A stretch of DNA of 64,000 nucleotides from Rapidithrix thailandica (GTDB lineage: Bacteria; Bacteroidota; Bacteroidia; Cytophagales; Flammeovirgaceae). A program made the translations under genes and the position numbers. Positions 18,560 to 27,083 of the stretch are shown here, piece after piece (within the stretch, counting starts at the first letter, position 1; every line of letters begins with the position of its first letter). The DNA lies in NCBI RefSeq assembly GCF_039710355.1, contig NZ_JBDKWZ010000012.1, positions 124,001 to 188,000 on the forward strand, read 5' to 3'. The notes beneath the pieces were generated by a model, which searched no databases, was not told where the DNA came from, and saw only the letters and a list, made by a program, of their open reading frames with translations.

Positions 18560-20062
18560 CTAATCTTGTATGGCTTTATTTCGTTGAAACAGTTGTTTAA
18601 ATTCATTTCGCTCTTTGAACAATACCAGCAGTGCGAATAAGGCCAATAAGGCGTTTTGAATAAAGAAGTTACCCCATTGTGGTTCAATTTGAATTTCTCT
18701 TCCGATCCATACTATCACCGAGGCAATCAATAAATAAAAAATAGCAGAGCCCAAATCATACGGAACGGCATAAAACTTTTGCCCGATCAAATAACTACTG
18801 ACAGCCATTCCAAAATAGCAAAACAAAGTAACCAAAGCGCTACCGGCATAGCCGATTTGAGGAATAAGAAGCAAGTTCAATACTAAGGTAAAAAACGCTC
18901 CACCAATACTGATATATGCTCCATAGCGGGTTTTGTCCGTGACTTTATACCACACGGCTAAGTTATAATAAATGCCCAAAAAGATATTGCCCATCAATAA
19001 AATAGGCACCACAAACAAACCTTCTTTATAAGCTTCTTTTCTCAAAAACAAATCGCTAATCCAACCTAAATTCACATTGACAGCCACAAACATGATACTC
19101 AGTACGATTACAAAAAACTTCATGGCACGGGCAAATAACTGTGGTGAACCTTGTTTTCCCGCCTGTGCAAAAAAGAAGGGTTCGGCTGCGTATTTATAAG
19201 CTTGTACTGCCAACGTAATGAATATGGAAAGTTTATAACAGGCTGAATAAATCCCGATAGCTTCGATACTGCTCAGCTTTAGCTTTTCTTCTGGGAAAAG
19301 GTATTTTAACAAAATCCTGTCGGCTACTTCATTGATACAAAAGGCCATTCCCGAAAAAATCAGCGGGTAGGCGTATAAAAACACCGGTTGGAACCCTTTC
19401 CAATGAAACCGTAAGCGAACTTGACGGAACATATTGATAAACCAGGGAATCTGCAAAATGTTTGCAATCATATTGGACAAAAATGCATAGCCCAAGCCCA
19501 GTTCCGGATCGTAAAAAGTATTTATAATTTCTTGAAAACCCGTTAAATACTTTCCTTCATAAATATCTCTACAAACGATCAAAAAGAACACGTTTAAGGC
19601 AACGTTCAATACGACATTGGAGATTTTTACCAAGGCAAACTTGACCGCTTTCCCTTGTTTTCGCAATTGTGCAAAAGGAATCGCTAAGATGGCATCCGTT
19701 GCAATCAAGATGGCAAACCATGTTACATAATTTCCACTTTCGGGAAACCCGATACCTGCTGCAATGTTCGAAGAAAAAGCGATGAGTATTCCGGAAAATA
19801 GTAAACTGGTAGTAAGAATGGCCGTGAAGATCTGGTCAAAAATACCTTCTTTTTTATCTACAAAGCGAAAAAAGGCCGTTTCCATTCCATAGGTGTAGAG
19901 CACATTCAGAAGTGCCGCATAGGCATAAAAATAAGCCACAATCCCATAACTATCCGTTTGTAAAACACCTGTGTGAATAGGCACCAGCAGATAGTTGATC
20001 AACCGGGGTAGGATAGTGCCCATTCCATACACCACTGTTTCGGAAAAAAGTTTTTTTAACAT
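18560..20062 (-). CDS. Polysaccharide flippase (Wzx/MATE-like)
   Basis: 500 residues from ATG 20062 (MLKKLFSETVVYGMGTILPR), which fits the family start better than the upstream ATG at 20080. Twelve to fourteen hydrophobic segments cover the protein. It belongs to the polysaccharide biosynthesis / MOP superfamily, which moves lipid-linked sugars across the inner membrane. The opening amphipathic stretch followed by GTILPRLINYLLVPIHTGVL is typical of the Bacteroidota branch. It lies between a crotonase and the nucleotidyltransferase; a terminator separates it from the crotonase. Confidence 0.88.
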   Translation of the reverse strand: MLKKLFSETVVYGMGTILPRLINYLLVPIHTGVLQTDSYGIVAYFYAYAALLNVLYTYGMETAFFRFVDKKEGIFDQIFTAILTTSLLFSGILIAFSSNIAAGIGFPESGNYVTWFAILIATDAILAIPFAQLRKQGKAVKFALVKISNVVLNVALNVFFLIVCRDIYEGKYLTGFQEIINTFYDPELGLGYAFLSNMIANILQIPWFINMFRQVRLRFHWKGFQPVFLYAYPLIFSGMAFCINEVADRILLKYLFPEEKLKLSSIEAIGIYSACYKLSIFITLAVQAYKYAAEPFFFAQAGKQGSPQLFARAMKFFVIVLSIMFVAVNVNLGWISDLFLRKEAYKEGLFVVPILLMGNIFLGIYYNLAVWYKVTDKTRYGAYISIGGAFFTLVLNLLLIPQIGYAGSALVTLFCYFGMAVSSYLIGQKFYAVPYDLGSAIFYLLIASVIVWIGREIQIEPQWGNFFIQNALLALFALLVLFKERNEFKQLFQRNKAIQD

Positions 20063-20077
20063 GTCAGTTGTGTCAAA

Positions 20078-20110
20078 CAAAAAGGAGGCAAGGCCAGTCG
20101 GCTTACCTCC
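20078..20110 (-). terminator. Terminator after the crotonase gene
   Basis: On the minus strand the arms GGAGGTAAG and CTTGCCTCC (9 pairs including one G-T) enclose a 9-base loop, followed by TTTTTG. It lies between the enoyl-CoA hydratase stop and the flippase start. Confidence 0.6.
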
Positions 20111-20136
20111 ATTCTTTTCTCGGTCAGAATAAAGTG

Positions 20137-20913
20137 TTATTTCCCTTGAAAGACGGGTTTTCGTTTATTTAAGAAGGCCTTTGTACCTTCCACAAAATCT
20201 TCACTTTTACAACAGTTCCCAAAAGAGTTGGCCTCTGTCTGGTATCCGTCATCGGTAGTTTGAGATGCATTCACACAATCGATGACCATTGAAACTGCCA
20301 AGGGTGCTCTTGCAATGATTCTTCGTAAAATCGTTTCGGCTTTTTTAATCAATTCCGCCTGTTCTACTACATGGTTCACTAGTCCAAGCGATTGGGCTTC
20401 TTTGGCCCCTACGGGATCCCCTGTCATAATCATTTCAAAGGCCTTACCTTTCCCAATGAGTTGGGGCAAACGTTGCGTGCCACCATAGCCAGGAATCAAG
20501 CCAAGGCTTACTTCGGGAAGGCCTATTTGCGCATTTTCAGAAGCCACCCGAATATGACATGCCAATGCTAATTCACAACCTCCTCCCAGCGCATAGCCGT
20601 TGATCGCTGCAATGACGGGTTTGGGGCAATTTTCGATTTTAGCAAAAATCTCCTGACCACTTTCCGCAAACTTCCGTCCGGTCATATAGTTGATTTCTGA
20701 AATTTCTTTAATATCGGCTCCCGCCACAAAGGCCTTATTTCCCGCCCCTGTTATTAACACCCCTTTGATTTCAGGGTTATCATATACTTCTTGAAAAGCA
20801 CCCTCGATATCTTGCATTGTCTGGGCATTTAAAGCATTTGCTTTTTCTTCCCGGTCGATGACGATGCTATAAATGCCATCCTCTAAATTGGTCTTTAAGT
20901 TATGAAAGCCCAT
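20137..20913 (-). CDS. Enoyl-CoA hydratase/isomerase family protein (crotonase)
   Basis: 258 residues, normal length. Crotonase fold acting on acyl-CoA thioesters. AGADIKEI (65-72) and GYALGGGCELALACH (107-121) form the oxyanion site. The two hydratase glutamates are present as Glu114 and Glu134 (GLPEVSLGLIPGYGGTQRL), so a true 2-enoyl-CoA hydratase is likely, as in fatty-acid beta-oxidation or butanoate pathways. The C-terminus FVEGTKAFLNKRKPVFQGK is typical. It stands alone with its own promoter match (20959-20992) and terminator, and no beta-oxidation partners are in the window. Confidence 0.93.
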   Translation of the reverse strand: MGFHNLKTNLEDGIYSIVIDREEKANALNAQTMQDIEGAFQEVYDNPEIKGVLITGAGNKAFVAGADIKEISEINYMTGRKFAESGQEIFAKIENCPKPVIAAINGYALGGGCELALACHIRVASENAQIGLPEVSLGLIPGYGGTQRLPQLIGKGKAFEMIMTGDPVGAKEAQSLGLVNHVVEQAELIKKAETILRRIIARAPLAVSMVIDCVNASQTTDDGYQTEANSFGNCCKSEDFVEGTKAFLNKRKPVFQGK

Positions 20914-21309
20914 ATGTTGCCAGTTTTAGTGCTAAGCTAAAAGATTAGCATCCGTTTTCAAAGATATATCCGTGTTTATTCTATTCTGCAAAAGTACCGA
21001 TTCTCAAGCAACTACACTGATATTTGCATTTGATTTTCAATAAATTACATAGAAAACTCAAAAAACAAAAGTGTATTTACTCCCTTTACCAAGATTTTGG
21101 AAAAGGCTTTGGTTTAAGAAACGCACTTCCGTAGCAAAAATAGACAACCTTTTTTAAAACATGCAACTTCCCAAAGTAGCTCTTCCGAATTACGATCAAT
21201 TTTAATAGTTTTCTTTTTTTGAATAGACAATATTTCAGGAGTAGTTTTATTTTTACCCAATATAAATATGTTCTGTTTCCTATCCGGTTCACAATGCATT
21301 TTATGAAAG
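20914..21309. other. 396-base divergent intergenic region
   Basis: It holds the crotonase promoter at its left end. The rest is AT-rich; two overlapping minus-strand frames (21086-21344) have low-complexity Lys/Leu/Phe composition and no start context, and I read them as noise. No clear promoter for the plus-strand gene at 21310 is seen. Confidence 0.4.
20959..20992 (-). promoter_or_regulatory. Bacteroidota-type promoter for the crotonase gene
   Basis: On the minus strand TTTG is followed after 22 bases by TATCTTTG, matching TTTG-N19..23-TAnnTTTG. The predicted start site is about 40 bases before the ATG at 20913. Confidence 0.55.
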
Positions 21310-22287
21310 ATGAGAGAAGCCAGTATTTTCACATTTGAATTCAAATTTTTAGATAAGAAAGGGCAACCCTTTACCTATTTTGGCAAACTGGGCAGAATCA
21401 GCCGGGATGGGCTTATTCTCCATCAGCACCGCATCTTTTTTCAGGATATTCACAAGGTAGAGTTTCATAAAAATAAAGTGATTGTAGTACTCGTCCCCTA
21501 CCCCACGATCAGTGAATACTTGTCCAATCAAATTATCAAAGGACATAACTGCATTGTGCTACAGGTGAAATCTTTTGCTTTTGAGGTAAAAGCAATCCTT
21601 GACAGAAGGTGTGCACAACTGCAAATTGAGGAGCGTTTGCAAAAAATGACCAAGGCCGAAATTAAAACACAGTTCAAAAAAGTGAACTGCCCTCATTGCG
21701 ACTCCATCATTGACCTCACTGGCCTTGTAGAATCTCAATTTGTCCATTGCCAGTATTGTCAAGTGATTTTTGATAAATATACCTTTGAGATTCCTGGCAA
21801 TGAAACTTATAAAATTTGTCCGGAAAATGGCTATTATGACCGGATACAGAGCTTTACGGACATTAAATGTTATTACTTAATCAACGAAAAGGCTTTTTCT
21901 TCCCACACCTATTTTTGTTCGGATAGCTTTGCCGAAGTTTTTTTCAAAGAGTCTTATCTCAAAAACCTCTCGTTGCTGATAGGATTTGTAATGGTCACCA
22001 TTCAAAAATTCCGATCTCTCCAACGCAGAAACCCTTATTTTAAAGATTTATACCAAGCCAATATATTAGCCCAACAAGGAGAAGTGGAAGCTGCCGGTGA
22101 AATATACGATGAAATCATGTCCCGGACATTTAGCCATCCGGGCATTCATTACAATTATGGCTTGGCTTATTTACAAGTGGAGGATCAAAGACGAGCGCAC
22201 TTTCATTTTCAAAAATCACTTCAAGTCTGTAGCAATTACGAGCCCACCAAAAATATATTGAGGAAACTTCAGTATTTAGAAAGGTAA
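21310..22287 (+). CDS. Uncharacterised protein with zinc ribbon and TPR-like C-terminus
   Basis: 325 residues, no signal peptide or membrane segment, so probably cytoplasmic. Residues 5-100 are beta-rich and could be a PH- or PilZ-like barrel (inference). CPHC (127-130) and CQYC (147-150) form a four-cysteine zinc ribbon separated by 16 residues, and at 240-320 two helix-turn-helix pairs resemble TPRs (AQQGEVEAAGEIYDEIMSR, HYNYGLAYLQVEDQRRAHF). Two further cysteines sit near 175-200 (KICPENGYYDR, DIKCYYL). I do not recognise a named family. It is single, with a strong terminator after it. Confidence 0.75.
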   Translation: MREASIFTFEFKFLDKKGQPFTYFGKLGRISRDGLILHQHRIFFQDIHKVEFHKNKVIVVLVPYPTISEYLSNQIIKGHNCIVLQVKSFAFEVKAILDRRCAQLQIEERLQKMTKAEIKTQFKKVNCPHCDSIIDLTGLVESQFVHCQYCQVIFDKYTFEIPGNETYKICPENGYYDRIQSFTDIKCYYLINEKAFSSHTYFCSDSFAEVFFKESYLKNLSLLIGFVMVTIQKFRSLQRRNPYFKDLYQANILAQQGEVEAAGEIYDEIMSRTFSHPGIHYNYGLAYLQVEDQRRAHFHFQKSLQVCSNYEPTKNILRKLQYLER

Positions 22288-22297
22288 ACCCCACAAA

Positions 22298-22345
22298 CCA
22301 TAAAAGCTTGCACGATGTAAAAATGCAAGCTTTTATGGTCGTTTT
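22298..22345 (+). terminator. Rho-independent terminator
   Basis: Perfect 15-base arms CCATAAAAGCTTGCA and TGCAAGCTTTTATGG around an 11-base loop, then TCGTTTTTA. It follows the gene ending at 22287 and faces the convergent gene at 22364. Confidence 0.75.
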
Positions 22346-22363
22346 TATACCTTCAACGTTTAT

Positions 22364-24043
22364 TTAAAACTCATGCCTCCGTTGAGGAATATTCCATCGC
22401 AAAGAGAAGTTGGTAAAGGATGTATTCAAATCCCTGGTATCGTCTTCACTATTGAAGTTGCGAAAGGTTTGCTGAAAGTCTAAGAATAAGTTATGAAACA
22501 GCATATAAGATACGTTTAAATCCACATAGGCTATTTTAGTACTGATACCCTGCCCAATCGTATTTCCCACATCTTGTTGACGGGTATTATAGTCTTTAGA
22601 AAGATCAGCCCCCCAGTTTTCTCCTTCACCATCTTCGCCGGTTTTCGTATACATTCCCATCAATTTCAATGACAGTCTCGGTAAAGGTTGGTACCGGATA
22701 ATTCCCACATATTCCAGCAGGTTAGCCCCTTTAGGGTGCGCCAATGGTTGAGTAAAATGCTGGTAGTTTTGATACATCACATCTCCTTTATGAGAATACA
22801 TATAAGGGCGGATAGCGTTAAATTCCAGCTGAAGATCCAAATTTGATACCCCAAAAGCGTCAATGTACTTTCCCCCCAACTGACCTGCAAATTTGTTTTT
22901 CCAATCGCCATTCCCATTCACCATTACATCCACCAAGAGTTCGTCTAAAGTATATTGGCCGTACAATTGAAAACGATTCATCAGGTTCCACTTGAAATCC
23001 ATACCAATCAACACATTGTCCGGATCGCCCAAATCATGTTCTACCGCACGGTAAAAAATAATGGGATTGAGGTAATCAGGTTCAAAATGATTGTTTCCAA
23101 GGCTATCTTGACGGCTAAAAACAATGGTTTCAAACAAGCCAATGTTCAAATGGTCTGTTACATCTACACTCAGGTGATGAGAGGTGATATATTTTCTAGG
23201 GTAATGCCCACTCACTTTGTCCTGATTATTTGCAGTCATTTTAGCGAATAAATTGGTATAATTGATTCGCCAGACTTTTGTATTAATTTTTGCAAACAAA
23301 TAATTATTTGAATAATCAGACAAGACCGTGGAACGGTATCCTTGCCCCCAGAAGTTTTTATCGTGTCCGAATTGAAAAGAAATCTGCTTGGTAAAGTTGA
23401 ATGTAATATACCCTCTGGGAGAGAAGAAATCCTGACTGTCGCCATCTACTACTTTCCAAAAGCCTTCACCGGGCACGGCCCCATTCTTAGCAATTTCTTG
23501 CTGTACATATAAAGGAAACCGGGTTTGGTTATCGGTGATAAACGAATAAAAACCTACTTTTTTCCCTATGTTCCCTCGCAACTCCAATCCTCTTGAATTG
23601 ATATAAGGAGTTGAACTTAATTGGTTATCTTTTCCTACGGAAAAGTAAAGTACAGGATTAATATGTAAGTCAAAATCAGGGTCATTTACATGGTAGAGAT
23701 CCGGCTTTCTCTTATAAAAATGTTTTAAAAACGGTTTTTGATTTACCCCGTGTTCTTCTTTTGTCCACTCCCAACTATCACTTAAGAGGTACTCCAAATT
23801 AAATTGATCCACCTTGCTTTTGGCAATATCGGCTTCTTGTACACCTTCTATGAATTCTACTATTGCCTTTCTATGATAAGGTTTTACATAAGAATGAAAG
23901 CTTTTCGAGAAAGTACCTTGTTTGATTTCATAGCGATCAATCAAATGGTAATATTCTGTATTTAATGGTGCTAAGGCACTTTGCCCCAAAGCAATGCCCC
24001 AGCTCCCCAAACACATTAAAAAAAGTAGAGTTAGCTTTTTCAT
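22364..24043 (-). CDS. Wzi/RemB-like outer-membrane beta-barrel protein
   Basis: 559 residues with a signal peptide (1-20). The body is a long run of amphipathic strands typical of an outer-membrane barrel (SFQFGHDKNFWGQGYRSTVL, NRFQLYGQYTLDELLVDVM, LDFQQTFRNF), ending in the aromatic-rich strand FTNFSLRWNIPQRRHEF. The pattern GHDKNFWGQGYRS followed by LFAKINTKVWRINYTNLFAK matches what I recall of the capsule-assembly Wzi family, which in gliding Bacteroidota includes RemB. A role in surface polysaccharide attachment or gliding is inferred. A DUF6089 barrel lies 107 bases upstream on the same strand, but a terminator hairpin separates them. Confidence 0.7.
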   Translation of the reverse strand: MKKLTLLFLMCLGSWGIALGQSALAPLNTEYYHLIDRYEIKQGTFSKSFHSYVKPYHRKAIVEFIEGVQEADIAKSKVDQFNLEYLLSDSWEWTKEEHGVNQKPFLKHFYKRKPDLYHVNDPDFDLHINPVLYFSVGKDNQLSSTPYINSRGLELRGNIGKKVGFYSFITDNQTRFPLYVQQEIAKNGAVPGEGFWKVVDGDSQDFFSPRGYITFNFTKQISFQFGHDKNFWGQGYRSTVLSDYSNNYLFAKINTKVWRINYTNLFAKMTANNQDKVSGHYPRKYITSHHLSVDVTDHLNIGLFETIVFSRQDSLGNNHFEPDYLNPIIFYRAVEHDLGDPDNVLIGMDFKWNLMNRFQLYGQYTLDELLVDVMVNGNGDWKNKFAGQLGGKYIDAFGVSNLDLQLEFNAIRPYMYSHKGDVMYQNYQHFTQPLAHPKGANLLEYVGIIRYQPLPRLSLKLMGMYTKTGEDGEGENWGADLSKDYNTRQQDVGNTIGQGISTKIAYVDLNVSYMLFHNLFLDFQQTFRNFNSEDDTRDLNTSFTNFSLRWNIPQRRHEF

Positions 24044-24076
24044 CTGGAAAAAATTAGATTAAAAAGTTTATATAGC

Positions 24077-24128
24077 AAAAGAGCTATCTTCAAGAAAGAT
24101 GGATACTCCTCTCAAAAATAGCTCTTTT
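24077..24128 (-). terminator. Hairpin terminator after the DUF6089 gene
   Basis: Perfect 11-base arms AAAAGAGCTAT and ATAGCTCTTTT around a 30-base loop, ending in TTTT on the minus strand. It lies 23 bases past the stop at 24151. Confidence 0.55.
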
Positions 24129-24150
24129 ATACTGACTTAGTCGATATTGG

Positions 24151-24978
24151 CTAGTAGCTTATATAACCAGCACGTCTTCTGAACTTGCCTTTACCTCTTT
24201 TGCGATAGCGAAGGTATTCACTATTATGACCGTAGGTTCTCGGGATGTACTGCAATTTCAAGGACACAATTCCATAGAAATCCGAAACGTCAGGATTTCC
24301 TCCTCTTATCGTACTTTTCCCTCCAAAGCCATGAGGTCTGATTTTTTCATGATAGGTTCTAGCATTTCCACTCAACTGAGAAACATTAATATTCTTATTG
24401 CTTACCCCATCAATAAAATCGGAGGTAGAGATTCTCAAACCTCCATCTAAGAGTACGGCAAATTGAGGGCTAAAACGGTAACGAACACCCACGCCCACAG
24501 GAATAATAAATGCATGCCCTGGTATACTTGCATTTTCGGGCTCGTGCTCGGCAATATTGAACCACCAATCACCAATAGTAGGATCTTCTACCAATCCTTC
24601 CGGATCTACTTTTGTAATTCCCACACCGGCATAGGCGTAAGGGGCAAAAGCAACATTGCGATCATAGATAAACATCATTGTGGTGTTCAGTTCGTAATGA
24701 TTAGCCCTGAAGGTTCTGTTTCTTTGCTCATAGGTATCTTTAGCATATAATTGATAAGCACCTACTCCCACTGTCCAGCGAAAATATGGATGGATAGCAT
24801 ACCAAAGATCTAATGATAAAGCTGGTCGGGTATGGTCAATTTTAACACCTGAAATATCCCCAGAATAGTTTGTAGCACCGACCCCACCAACCAAACTCCA
24901 CTGTGCTTGTGCTTGTTGCGAGTTGATTATCAAAAATGCAGCAAAAAATGATAATACAAGGGTAACTCTTTTTACCAT
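24151..24978 (-). CDS. DUF6089-type outer-membrane barrel protein
   Basis: 275 residues with a signal peptide (about 1-25, ending AQAQ). An 8-strand barrel pattern follows: WSLVGGVGATNYSGDIS opening, PALSLDLWYAIHPYFRWTVG, YAYAGVGITKVDPEG, IPVGVGVRYRFSPQFAVLLDGGLR. This matches DUF6089, a family that includes PorG-like proteins tied to type IX secretion in Bacteroidota. The PorG link is family-level knowledge and not shown here. The C-terminal tail (about 245-275) is very basic (RYRKRGKGKFRRRAGYISY), which is unusual for a barrel end and may extend into the periplasm. Confidence 0.7.
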   Translation of the reverse strand: MVKRVTLVLSFFAAFLIINSQQAQAQWSLVGGVGATNYSGDISGVKIDHTRPALSLDLWYAIHPYFRWTVGVGAYQLYAKDTYEQRNRTFRANHYELNTTMMFIYDRNVAFAPYAYAGVGITKVDPEGLVEDPTIGDWWFNIAEHEPENASIPGHAFIIPVGVGVRYRFSPQFAVLLDGGLRISTSDFIDGVSNKNINVSQLSGNARTYHEKIRPHGFGGKSTIRGGNPDVSDFYGIVSLKLQYIPRTYGHNSEYLRYRKRGKGKFRRRAGYISY

Positions 24979-25241
24979 AGTTTTTTGAAGGTTTATATGG
25001 GCAAAAGTTGGATTTAGTAAAAATTATGTCTTTGTGGTTAATTTATATTCAAATAATTGAACTTTCTGAGTCCTCTTACTTAAAGTATTGTATATCAATG
25101 AGCGCTCCAAATTTATGGAAAAAAATCTATCCAATACGCATGTTGTTATAGGAACTTTTTCTAAAAAATAGGACAAAACTAATGTAACAAAAAAATATCC
25201 AACTTTTTTTAAGTATTGTCCATCAAGGACTTACCATTTTT

Positions 25242-26198
25242 TTATTCTTTGTCAAAAAGCGATTTCACAAACAGCATTTTGTTAAAAGGTTGTAGGTCTT
25301 CCACTTTTTCACCGACTCCAATATATTTTACCGGAATTCTGAACTCATCCGAAATCCCAATCACAACTCCTCCTTTTGCCGTACCGTCAAGCTTTGTAAT
25401 GGCCAATGAGCTCACTTCAGTTGCCTTTGTGAATTCTCTCGCTTGGATAGCCGCATTCTGACCAGTACTACCGTCTAGCACCAATAATACTTCATGCGGT
25501 GCCTCTTCAATTACTTTTTGTTGAACTCTACGAATTTTGGAAAGTTCATTCATTAAGTTAACCTTCGTATGCAATCTTCCTGCCGTGTCGATGATGATCA
25601 CATCATATTCTTCCTCAATACCTTGTTTAACGGTATCAAACGCTACAGAGGCAGGATCGGCATTCATTCCTTTAGACACTACAGGGACTCCAACTCTCTC
25701 CCCCCAAAGGATAAGTTGGTCTACAGCTGCGGCTCTAAAAGTATCCGCAGCACCTAAAAGCACTTTTTTACCTTGCTTTTTGTACTGTGCGGCCAGTTTA
25801 CCAATTGTGGTGGTTTTCCCCACTCCATTCACACCCACCACCATAATTACATAAGGTTTAGTGTCAGTGGGCAGGTCAAAGCTTTGGATGTCCTCTGATT
25901 TATTTTCAGACATCAACGCGGCAACCTCTTCATATAGAAGATTGTTTAACTCCGAGGTGTTCACATACTTATCCTTAGCCACCCTTTCCTCAAGCCTTTC
26001 AATGATTTTCAGGGTCGTATTTACTCCGACATCCGAAGCAATCAGGATTCCTTCTAATTCATCCAAGACCTCTTCATCGACTTTAGATTTGCCAACGACA
26101 GCTTTACTTATTCGTTCAAATAAGCTTTTCTTGGTTTTTTCCAGTCCTTGGTCCAAGGACTTTTTCTTATCCTTAGAAAAAAAATCAAATAATCCCAT
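25242..26198 (-). CDS. ftsY: Signal recognition particle receptor FtsY
   Basis: 318 residues. SRP-type GTPase that docks ribosome-SRP complexes at the inner membrane for co-translational insertion. It has a short basic N-terminus, the helical N domain (about 25-105), and the G domain with G1 GVNGVGKTT (122-130), AADTFRAAAVDQL, the DTAGRLHTK switch, TKLDGTAKGG and the C-terminal GVGEKVEDLQPF. It lacks the long acidic A domain of E. coli FtsY, as in most other phyla. It follows the rpmB-rpmG-DUF4295 genes, but a good terminator (26243-26269) stands between. Confidence 0.97.
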   Translation of the reverse strand: MGLFDFFSKDKKKSLDQGLEKTKKSLFERISKAVVGKSKVDEEVLDELEGILIASDVGVNTTLKIIERLEERVAKDKYVNTSELNNLLYEEVAALMSENKSEDIQSFDLPTDTKPYVIMVVGVNGVGKTTTIGKLAAQYKKQGKKVLLGAADTFRAAAVDQLILWGERVGVPVVSKGMNADPASVAFDTVKQGIEEEYDVIIIDTAGRLHTKVNLMNELSKIRRVQQKVIEEAPHEVLLVLDGSTGQNAAIQAREFTKATEVSSLAITKLDGTAKGGVVIGISDEFRIPVKYIGVGEKVEDLQPFNKMLFVKSLFDKE

Positions 26199-26242
26199 GT
26201 ACGTATTTCATTAGGCCCTTAAATATATAAAAAGTCCCACTA

Positions 26243-26269
26243 TAAAAAAACCCTACAAAATGTAGGGTT
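26243..26269 (-). terminator. Terminator between DUF4295 and ftsY
   Basis: On the minus strand, AACCCTACA, a 3-base loop and TGTAGGGTT are followed by TTTTTAT. This ends or attenuates the ribosomal-protein transcript before ftsY. Confidence 0.75.
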
Positions 26270-26297
26270 CTCACAAAGAGCCAATCTCTTATATACC

Positions 26298-26450
26298 TTA
26301 CTTATTTAATACTTCCTGAACCATATCCTCCGGCACAATCTCCTCTTTGAAAGTATAAGCTCCGGTTTTAGGATTTTTCACTGCTTTAATCACTTTAGCA
26401 ATCTTAAGACCGCCCTCTTTCTTTAAGGTCGCAACTACTTTCTTAGCCAT
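26298..26450 (-). CDS. DUF4295 family protein
   Basis: 50-residue basic protein reading MAKKVVATLKKEGGLKIAKV at its start and ending EEIVPEDMVQEVLNK. It matches DUF4295, a tiny family found almost only in Bacteroidota next to rpmG. Function is unknown; a ribosome-associated role is commonly inferred from context. Its ATG lies three bases after the rpmG stop, so the two are translated from one message. Confidence 0.88.
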   Translation of the reverse strand: MAKKVVATLKKEGGLKIAKVIKAVKNPKTGAYTFKEEIVPEDMVQEVLNK

Positions 26451-26452
26451 GG

Positions 26453-26635
26453 TTACTTAATTTCTCTGTGAATAGTATATTTTTTCAAAATAGGGTTATA
26501 TTTCTTCAATTCCAATCGATCTGGCGTATTCTTCCTGTTCTTGGTAGTAATATAACGAGAAGTTCCAGGTTGACCAGAGTTTTTATGCTCAGTACATTCT
26601 AAAATCACCTGTACTCTATTTCCTTTCTTTGCCAT
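26453..26635 (-). CDS. rpmG: 50S ribosomal protein L33
   Basis: 60 residues, MAKKGNRVQVILECTEHKNS at the start and LKKYNPILKKYTIHREIK at the end, the full L33 pattern. Component of the large subunit near the E site. It keeps only one cysteine (Cys14) and so is the zinc-free (C-minus) form. It lies between rpmB (33-base gap) and DUF4295 (2-base gap) in one operon. Confidence 0.97.
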   Translation of the reverse strand: MAKKGNRVQVILECTEHKNSGQPGTSRYITTKNRKNTPDRLELKKYNPILKKYTIHREIK

Positions 26636-26668
26636 TTTCTAAACTCCTTTGAAACTGTTAATAATCAA

Positions 26669-26908
26669 TTAAACAATCACATTGCCTTTTTTACGCGCTT
26701 TACGAAGCACTGCAGAGATTCCTTTTTTGTTGATTGTTCTCAATGCAGTCGTTGACACTTTCAGCGTAATCCACTTGTCCTCTTCCGGAATATAAAACTT
26801 CTTGGTATGTAAGTTCGGATAAAATTTACGCTTTGTCTTATTATTTGCTTTCGATACGTTATTTCCAACGCTTGTTCTTTTCCCTGTAATTTGGCAAACT
26901 CTTGACAT
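26669..26908 (-). CDS. rpmB: 50S ribosomal protein L28
   Basis: 79 residues. MSRVCQITGKRTSVGNNVS opening, RKFYPNLHTKKFYIPEE and the LRTINKKGISAVLRKARKKG end are standard L28. Large-subunit protein and first gene of the rpmB-rpmG-DUF4295 operon. A promoter match lies just upstream (26937-26967). Confidence 0.97.
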   Translation of the reverse strand: MSRVCQITGKRTSVGNNVSKANNKTKRKFYPNLHTKKFYIPEEDKWITLKVSTTALRTINKKGISAVLRKARKKGNVIV

Positions 26909-26936
26909 TATTCCTTCTAGTTTAATTTTGGATGTG

Positions 26937-26967
26937 CAAATATCAAAAAATCTTTCTTTAATTCAAA
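26937..26967 (-). promoter_or_regulatory. Promoter for the rpmB operon
   Basis: On the minus strand TTTG, 19 bases, then GATATTTG, one mismatch from TAnnTTTG. The predicted start is about 20 bases before the rpmB ATG. Confidence 0.5.
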
Positions 26968-27083
26968 CCTTCCGGCAAAAATATTCTTTGCTTTTTCAAA
27001 AACATTTCCTCCCCACAAATGCTCAAGCAAGTTGAGTATGTACCTTATGCTCAAATACTTGCCACCACATTTTTTGAAAAGCC

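Noticed and set aside
21086..21344. Two overlapping minus-strand frames before the zinc-ribbon gene
   Set aside because: AT-driven Lys/Phe-rich translations overlapping each other and the next gene start.
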